Origin: Thioalkalivibrio versutus
GTDB taxonomy: Bacteria; Pseudomonadota; Gammaproteobacteria; Ectothiorhodospirales; Ectothiorhodospiraceae
Length of the DNA stretch: 64,000 nt
Direction of reading: 5' to 3'
Assembly: GCF_001999325.1 (NCBI RefSeq)
Contig: NZ_MVAR01000005.1
Span: forward strand, 147,372 to 211,371
In this document: one piece after another, positions 58,404 through 64,000 of the stretch
Layout: each line of letters opens with the position of its first letter
How positions within the stretch are numbered: position 1 is the stretch's first letter
The notes under the pieces: model-generated
What the model saw: the letters and a program-made list of their open reading frames with translations, nothing else
Told to the model about the DNA's origin: nothing
Databases searched by the model: none
Program-made: the position numbers and the translations under genes

Positions 58404-59723
58404 TTACCGGCTGCGAGCCGCGCGGTTGCCGTTGGCGGACGGGCGACCGTTGCCGCCGCGACCACCACCGGGCTTGCCGCCGCGACCGTTGCGCGGGGCG
58501 CCGCTGCGGGCACCACCGCCCGGCTTGCCACCCGGACCGCCACGGCCATTCGCGTTGCCATCATTGGCGGCGGGCTTCGGCGTGGCGAAGCCCTCGGTCT
58601 CGATACGGTCGATCGGACGCTTGATCAGGCGCTCGATGCCCTTCAGCAGCTTGATCTCCTCGCCATCCACCAGCGACAGCGCGGCACCGGCGGAGCCGGC
58701 ACGCCCGGTGCGACCGATGCGATGCACGTAATCCTCCGGCACGTTCGGCAGTTCGAAGTTGACCACCTGCGGCAGCTGGTCAATGTCCAGGCCGCGCGCG
58801 GCGATATCGGTGGCCACCAGAACCGGCACCTGACCGGACTTGAACTGCTTCAGCGCCTTGGTACGGGCCGCCTGGCTCTTGTTGCCGTGAATCGCCTCGG
58901 AGCGCACGCCGTCCTTCGACAGCTTCTCGGCCAGGCGATTCGCGCCGTGCTTGGTACGGGTAAACACCAGCACCTGTTCCCAGTTGTTGGTGCGGATCAG
59001 GTGGCTCAGCAATTCGCGCTTCTGGCTGGTCTCGACCAGGTGCACGCTTTGCTCCACGCCCTCGGCGGCCGTGTTGCGCGGCGCGATGTCGATCTCCGCC
59101 GGGTTGTTCAGCAGGCCGTTGGCCAGCTTGCGGATCTCGTCGGAGAAGGTCGCCGAGAACATCAGGTTCTGGCGGTTCTTCGGCATCATCGCAATCAGCT
59201 TCTTGATATCACGGATGAAGCCCATGTCGAGCATGCGATCGGCCTCGTCGAGGACCAGGATCTCCACACCGGACAGGTCGATGGTCTTCTGATTGGCGTG
59301 ATCCAGCAGACGCCCCGGCGTCGCCACCACGATGTCCATGCGATCACGCAGGGCCTTGATCTGCGGGTTCATGTTGACACCGCCGAAGATCGTCATCGAG
59401 CGCATCTTCAGATTGCGCCCGTAGGTCTTCACGGATTCGTGAACCTGCGCGGCCAGCTCGCGGGTCGGGGTCAGCACCAGGCAACGCGGGCGGCCATTGC
59501 CGGCCTGCGGCGCATCCGAGGTGGAAAGGCGCTGCAGGATCGGCAGGGTGAAGCCGGCGGTCTTGCCGGTGCCGGTCTGGGCGGCGGCCAGCAGGTCGCC
59601 TCCCTTCAGGACTTCCGGGATGGCCTGGGCCTGGATCGGGGTCGGGTGCTGGTACCCGGAGGTTTCCAGCGCACGCAAAAGGGTATCGGCCAACCCGAGG
59701 TCGGCAAAGGTCGTATCAGTCAT
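58404..59723 (-). CDS. rhlE: DEAD-box ATP-dependent RNA helicase (RhlE-like)
   Basis: 439 aa from [16 protein letters not shown]; an in-frame ATG 33 codons upstream adds unrelated residues. Motifs run in order: Q motif ([14 protein letters not shown]), I ([12 protein letters not shown]), Ia (PTRELAAQV), II ([13 protein letters not shown]), III (FSATF), V ([11 protein letters not shown]) and VI ([10 protein letters not shown]). The C-terminal 65 residues are a Gly/Arg/Asn-rich, basic, disordered tail typical of RNA-binding RhlE extensions. Roles in ribosome or RNA decay remodelling are expected. Confidence 0.94.
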   Translation of the reverse strand: MTDTTFADLGLADTLLRALETSGYQHPTPIQAQAIPEVLKGGDLLAAAQTGTGKTAGFTLPILQRLSTSDAPQAGNGRPRCLVLTPTRELAAQVHESVKTYGRNLKMRSMTIFGGVNMNPQIKALRDRMDIVVATPGRLLDHANQKTIDLSGVEILVLDEADRMLDMGFIRDIKKLIAMMPKNRQNLMFSATFSDEIRKLANGLLNNPAEIDIAPRNTAAEGVEQSVHLVETSQKRELLSHLIRTNNWEQVLVFTRTKHGANRLAEKLSKDGVRSEAIHGNKSQAARTKALKQFKSGQVPVLVATDIAARGLDIDQLPQVVNFELPNVPEDYVHRIGRTGRAGSAGAALSLVDGEEIKLLKGIERLIKRPIDRIETEGFATPKPAANDGNANGRGGPGGKPGGGARSGAPRNGRGGKPGGGRGGNGRPSANGNRAARSR

Positions 59724-60029
59724 GGAATGCTCCAACGCCACCCGCCACTCGTTCAACACAGAGCACCCATCGGGGGAAACGAAATCAGGGGGATCACTGC
59801 GAGCCGGAAGGCTCTGGATCAAATGAACGGACGCTGACGGGCGGGGCGTTCGATCCGGGCACTATACGCCTTTTGTCAATGAAAAGACACCGCTCCATAC
59901 CCCATCGGATATATATTTGTTTTGTGCGGGAATATCCGCTAGCTTCATCTCAAAAAAACCGATGCCAACGCAGCACCGGTCAGGCCGACGCGACCCCAAA
60001 TAACAACGATCGGCCATCAGGGGAACAAA
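59724..60029. other. Divergent promoter region between rhlE and the PAS chemoreceptor
   Basis: 306 bp. The half nearest the chemoreceptor is unusually AT-rich for this window (around 59915-59965, including GGATATATATTTGTTTTG) and should hold its promoter. No clear sigma-28 box or operator dyad was found, and no small ORF is convincing. Confidence 0.5.
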
Positions 60030-61613
60030 ATGAAACGCAACCTGCCTGTCACCGGGATCGAGGTGGACTACCCGGAGAGTGCCAATATCCTCTCCACCAC
60101 CGACCTCAAGGGGGCCATCAGCTACGTCAACCCAGAGTTCATCGACATCAGCGGCTTCGAGGAAGAAGAGCTGCTGGGCAAGAATCACAACGTGGTTCGT
60201 CACCCGGACATGCCCCCTGTCGCATTCGAGGACCTCTGGCAGACCGTTCAAGGCGGACGATCCTGGATGGGAATGGTCAAGAACCGCTGCAAGAACGGCG
60301 ACCATTACTGGGTCAGCGCGTACGTCACACCGGTGACCGAGGACGGTCAAACGGTCGAATACCAGTCCGTCCGCACCAAGCCGCAACGCGAGCTGGTGGA
60401 AAAGGCCGAATCCGTCTACGCCGCCCTGCTCGAGGGGCGCATGCCCCTGTCGCTGCGTCTGCCACGCATTGGCATCAAGACCCGGGCCGTCGCCTCGGTG
60501 GCCGGTGGCGTGCTGCTGGGCCTGATTGCCAGCCTCGCCCTGACCGGCATCACCTGGGGCTCCGCACTGATCTTCACCCTGACCACCCTGCTGGTCGCCG
60601 GCCTGCTCGTCTGGACCAGCCTGACGCCGCTTTGCCGCGCGGTGGCCCACGCCCGCCGCATCGCCAACAACCCGGTCAGCCAGTACATCTACACCGGGCG
60701 GACCGACGAGGCCGGCGAGATCCTGTTCGCGATGCAGATGCTGGAGGCAGAGGCAGGCTCGGTCGTCGGGCGCATGGGGAACGCGGCCGAACGCCTTACC
60801 CGGACCGCCGACGCCCTGGTCACTGCGGTCGGTGACAGCCGGCAAGCCTGCAACCATCAACAGACCGAGACCGAGCAGGTGGCAAGCGCCACCCAGCAGA
60901 TGGTGAACAGCGTGCAGGAGGTCGCCCGCAGCGCCCAGGGTGCGGCCGATGCAGCCGACCGGACCGACCGCGAAGCCGGTGCCGGAAGCGGCGTCGTGGC
61001 CGAAAGCACGCAGGCCATCGAAAACCTGGGACAGCATATTCGCGATGGATCGGGTGTGATGGCCGAACTGGAACGCCACAGCCAGGACATCAGCAGCGTT
61101 CTGGACGTGATCCGCGGCATCGCCGAGCAGACCAACCTGCTCGCCCTGAACGCGGCGATCGAGGCCGCACGCGCCGGCGAACAGGGGCGAGGCTTCGCCG
61201 TGGTGGCGGACGAGGTGCGCACACTGGCCAGTCGAACACAGGATTCCACCGCCGAAATCCAGCAGATGATCGAGCGTCTCCAGGATCGCGCGCGGGCTGC
61301 GGTGGCGTCCATGGAACAAAGCCGCACGCAGGCCGAAACCAGTGTCGAACAGGCCCGGCAGGCGGCGGCGGCACTCGAAAACATCACCTCGGGCGTCGGA
61401 CAGATCCGCGACATGAGCACCCGGATTGCGGCCGCCGTGGAACAACAGGGGACCGCCGGGGAAGAGATCCGCCGGGGGGTCGACTCGATCCGCAGCGCCG
61501 CCGACACCACCGCGAACCGGGCCGATCAAAGCGACACCGCCGCCCGCGAGGTCGCGCAGCTCGCAACCGGACTGCAAGGCCTCGCCCGGCAGTTCTGGGC
61601 AAGACATCGCTGA
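60030..61613 (+). CDS. PAS-domain chemoreceptor (Aer-like)
   Basis: 527 aa with RBS GGGG close to the ATG. An N-terminal cytoplasmic PAS domain (about 15-125) has the Aer-type segment [19 protein letters not shown] and [10 protein letters not shown]. Two close membrane helices follow (about 158-200), then a HAMP-like stretch and a full MCP signalling domain ([20 protein letters not shown]). By analogy with Aer it may bind FAD and report redox or oxygen to the flagellar motor. It is followed after 17 bp by the MASE3-GGDEF-EAL gene. Confidence 0.92.
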   Translation: MKRNLPVTGIEVDYPESANILSTTDLKGAISYVNPEFIDISGFEEEELLGKNHNVVRHPDMPPVAFEDLWQTVQGGRSWMGMVKNRCKNGDHYWVSAYVTPVTEDGQTVEYQSVRTKPQRELVEKAESVYAALLEGRMPLSLRLPRIGIKTRAVASVAGGVLLGLIASLALTGITWGSALIFTLTTLLVAGLLVWTSLTPLCRAVAHARRIANNPVSQYIYTGRTDEAGEILFAMQMLEAEAGSVVGRMGNAAERLTRTADALVTAVGDSRQACNHQQTETEQVASATQQMVNSVQEVARSAQGAADAADRTDREAGAGSGVVAESTQAIENLGQHIRDGSGVMAELERHSQDISSVLDVIRGIAEQTNLLALNAAIEAARAGEQGRGFAVVADEVRTLASRTQDSTAEIQQMIERLQDRARAAVASMEQSRTQAETSVEQARQAAAALENITSGVGQIRDMSTRIAAAVEQQGTAGEEIRRGVDSIRSAADTTANRADQSDTAAREVAQLATGLQGLARQFWARHR

Positions 61614-61630
61614 AAGGGAAAGCTCCCCAG

Positions 61631-64000
61631 ATGACTTCCCCATCCGATCGGTACCTGCGGCAACATATTGCCCTCGCCTCCGGCGTTCTGCTGGCGCTAT
61701 TGCTGTTACCGCTGGCGATCTGGATGCTCGGGGCGGAGCTGCCCCGCATCCTGCCCAGCGAACACCTGACCGCCTTCCACACGGGCGCGGAGTTGTTCGC
61801 GGTGGTTGTGGCAGTACTGGTGTTTGCGGTGGGCTACCACGTAATCGACCGCCGCCGCGTGGCCGCTTCTCTGCTGCTGGCGTGCGCCTTCCTGGCGGTC
61901 GCGTTGCTTGATTTCCTGCACCTGATGACCTATCCGGCCATGCCGGATTTCATCACCCCGAACTCGCCACAACAGACATTGTTGTTCTGGCTGGCCGCGC
62001 GCCTGGTCGCGGCGGCGGCGTTGCTCGCCTACGTGGCCCTGCCCATGGTCTCGCAAAGCGACGGTCCACCACGCCATGTCTACCTGATCGGGAGCCTCCT
62101 GCTAGTCGCCTTGCTGGCGTGGATCGGACTTTGGCATGCGGAAATCGTCCCGCCCCTGTTCGACCCGGTCAGCGGGCTCACGCCCATCAAGGTGGGGCTG
62201 GAGGCGCTGGTGATCAGCCTGCACCTGGCCACCCTGGCCCTGCTCGCCCTGCGCCGTGAGCTGCTGCAACGTCCGGGTATGCCCCTGGTCGCCGCCGCCC
62301 TGGTCATCAGCATCGGCAGCGGGCTGTTCTTCATGTTCTACGACGACCTGACCGACACCCCGTTTGTACTCGGCCATATCTACAAGCTCGCGGCGTATCT
62401 CCTGATCTACCAGGGCCTGTTCCTGGAAAGCGTGCGCTCGCCCCTCCAGCGCCTGCACCAGGCCCACCGCGATATCGAGATGCGCGAGCAGCGTTACCAG
62501 CAACTGGTGGAGACGGCCCCCGACGGCGTGCTGGTCACCGACATGGACGGCCGTATCGTGATGGCCAATCGCAACATCGAACGCCTGTTCGGCTATCCAC
62601 GCCAGCAATTGATCGGGCAACCGGTGGAGCGGCTGGTCCCCGAACGCCTGCGCGAACGCCACCGCATGCACCGGCGGGCACATGCCCACACCATCAACCG
62701 CCGCACCATGGGGCAGGTGCCCCACCTGCGCGGGCGCCGCATCGACGGCACCGAGTTCCCGCTGGACATCAGCCTGAATGCTTTCGACGACAGCGAAGGC
62801 CGCCGCATCACCGCGTTCATCCGCGACATCACCGACCGCCAGCGCCGCGAGGCGCGGATCCAGCACCAGGCCACCCACGACAGCCTGACCGAACTACCCA
62901 ACCGCTGGCTCCTGCACGACCGCCTGACGCAGGGGATCGCCCAGGCCGAACGTCACGGCCACCCGATCGCCGTCATGCTGCTGGATCTCGACAACTTCAA
63001 AATGGTCAACGACACCTTCGGCCATCACGAGGGCGACCAGCTGCTGAAGGCCGTGGCCGCCCGACTTCAGGGCGCCCTGGACCAGGAGGCGACCATCGGG
63101 CGTTTCGGCGGCGACGAGTTCATGATCCTGCTGACCAACGTCGAGGACGAACAGGCCATCGGCCAGGTCGCCCAGCGCATCCTCGGCATCTTCGGCAGCC
63201 CGTTCCAGACCGAACACACGCGCAACCTCGCCTCCACCGGGAGCATCGGTATCGCCCTGTTCCCGCGCGATGCCCGCGACGAATGCACCCTGGTGCGTTA
63301 CGCCGACATGGCGATGTATGAGGCCAAGCACTCCGGACGCAACACCTATGCCTTCTTCTCGCAGCACCTGGACGCCCAGGTGCATGAGGAACAGCGCCTG
63401 CAGCAACGCCTCCAGCAGGCGCTGGAGAACCACGAACTCGAGCTGCACTACCAGCCCCTGCTCGATGTCGCCTCGAACCGCATCATCGGCGTCGAGGCCC
63501 TGGCACGCTGGACGGACACCGAGCTCGGACCGGTTGCTCCGGCACGCTTTATCGCCAGCGCCGAGGCCAACGGACTGATCCTGCCGCTGGGCGACTGGGT
63601 CATCCGCACGGCCTGCGAGCAGCTCGCCCAGTGGTCCCGCGCGGGTCTCGACCTCCGCGTCGCGATCAACATCTCCGCCATTCAGTTCCGCCAACATGAC
63701 CTGGTGGACCATCTGGGCAGGGCTCTCCGAGCCACCGGCGCCCCACCCGAGCACCTCGAAATCGAGGTCACCGAAACCGTGGCCATGGCGGACGTCGCAT
63801 TGACCCGCGATCAACTGCGCGGGCTAAAGGCCTTGGGCATCCGGGTCGCACTGGATGATTTCGGCACCGGCTATTCCTCCCTTGCCTACCTGAAATCGCT
63901 GCCGATCGACAAGCTCAAGATCGATCGCTCGTTCATCGCCGACATCGGCCAGGACCCGGAATCCGACATGATCCTGCGCTCCATCGTCCACCTCGGCCAC
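61631..64000 (+). CDS. MASE3-PAS-GGDEF-EAL cyclic-di-GMP protein (3' end outside window)
   Basis: 790 residues visible, no stop. An N-terminal multi-pass MASE3-type sensor (about 1-275) includes FHTGAELFAVVVAVLVFAVG and LDFLHLMTYPAMPDF. A PAS domain (about 285-410; APDGVLVTDMDGRIVMANRN) is followed by GGDEF (about 420-580) with an intact RFGGDEF. The EAL domain (from about 600) has IGVEALARW, INISAIQF, EVTETVAMA and DDFGTGYSSLAYL, so both catalytic signatures are intact. Net activity cannot be told. Probably co-transcribed with the PAS chemoreceptor. Confidence 0.94.
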   Translation, partial: MTSPSDRYLRQHIALASGVLLALLLLPLAIWMLGAELPRILPSEHLTAFHTGAELFAVVVAVLVFAVGYHVIDRRRVAASLLLACAFLAVALLDFLHLMTYPAMPDFITPNSPQQTLLFWLAARLVAAAALLAYVALPMVSQSDGPPRHVYLIGSLLLVALLAWIGLWHAEIVPPLFDPVSGLTPIKVGLEALVISLHLATLALLALRRELLQRPGMPLVAAALVISIGSGLFFMFYDDLTDTPFVLGHIYKLAAYLLIYQGLFLESVRSPLQRLHQAHRDIEMREQRYQQLVETAPDGVLVTDMDGRIVMANRNIERLFGYPRQQLIGQPVERLVPERLRERHRMHRRAHAHTINRRTMGQVPHLRGRRIDGTEFPLDISLNAFDDSEGRRITAFIRDITDRQRREARIQHQATHDSLTELPNRWLLHDRLTQGIAQAERHGHPIAVMLLDLDNFKMVNDTFGHHEGDQLLKAVAARLQGALDQEATIGRFGGDEFMILLTNVEDEQAIGQVAQRILGIFGSPFQTEHTRNLASTGSIGIALFPRDARDECTLVRYADMAMYEAKHSGRNTYAFFSQHLDAQVHEEQRLQQRLQQALENHELELHYQPLLDVASNRIIGVEALARWTDTELGPVAPARFIASAEANGLILPLGDWVIRTACEQLAQWSRAGLDLRVAINISAIQFRQHDLVDHLGRALRATGAPPEHLEIEVTETVAMADVALTRDQLRGLKALGIRVALDDFGTGYSSLAYLKSLPIDKLKIDRSFIADIGQDPESDMILRSIVHLGH

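Noticed and set aside
59862..61643. 593-codon open frame on the minus strand opposite the PAS chemoreceptor
   Set aside because: Composition artefact of codon bias. The plus strand encodes a complete chemoreceptor with all motifs.

Overview
The window is GC-rich, gene-dense chromosomal DNA from a gammaproteobacterium. The run leuC-leuD-leuB-asd-fimV-truA-trpF-(trpB-trpA)-accD-folC-dedD-cvpA-purF follows the order known from Pseudomonas and relatives. The style of the accessory genes (ArsJ pair, SulP with a sigma-54 circuit, MASE3 and PAS signalling proteins, GH57-MalQ-GlgC-GlgB) suggests a Thioalkalivibrio/Ectothiorhodospiraceae-like organism. That taxonomic guess is inference. No rRNA, tRNA, CRISPR array, integrase or transposase was seen.

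Layout. 1-0.5 kb: iscR (cut by the left edge) with two tandem type-1 IscR operators. 0.7-18.3 kb, all on the minus strand: a biosynthetic superblock for leucine, aspartate-semialdehyde, tryptophan, malonyl-CoA, folate and purine synthesis, plus FimV and TruA, ending in an L,D-transpeptidase. leuCD is bracketed by inverted copies of a palindromic repeat, and a divergent LysR gene follows at 18.7 kb. 19.6-22.5 kb: the organoarsenical pair ArsJ/GAPDH and a TspO homologue. 22.6-28.5 kb: a complete tripartite RND pump with translationally coupled genes. 28.5-30 kb: four overlapping small genes (unknown, DCC, DUF2256, histidine phosphatase). 30.2-36.1 kb: MtgA, a large MscS channel, an overlapping protease-methyltransferase-MOSC trio, and a secreted Gln/Met-rich protein. 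36.2-43 kb: glycogen/maltodextrin metabolism (malQ, GH57, glgC against divergent glgB).

43-48.8 kb holds the most interesting circuit. A sensor kinase and NtrC-type regulator diverge from a universal-stress-like gene and a SulP anion transporter. The intergenic DNA has a near-consensus sigma-54 promoter preceded by three copies of a 15-bp dyad at enhancer-like distances. The SulP protein carries an extra block of about 120 residues, largely coiled-coil-like, inside its membrane domain. Together these look like a self-contained anion-uptake regulon controlled by a two-component system.

49-54.9 kb: a lipoprotein, a frameshifted cation/proton antiporter broken exactly at a perfect palindrome, lysS, prfB with its programmed +1 frameshift, an RpfE-like gene and psiE. 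55-64 kb: a periplasmic thioredoxin/six-hairpin protein, a chemoreceptor with almost no periplasmic domain, a palindromic repeat, rhlE, a PAS chemoreceptor (Aer-like) and a MASE3-PAS-GGDEF-EAL protein cut by the right edge.
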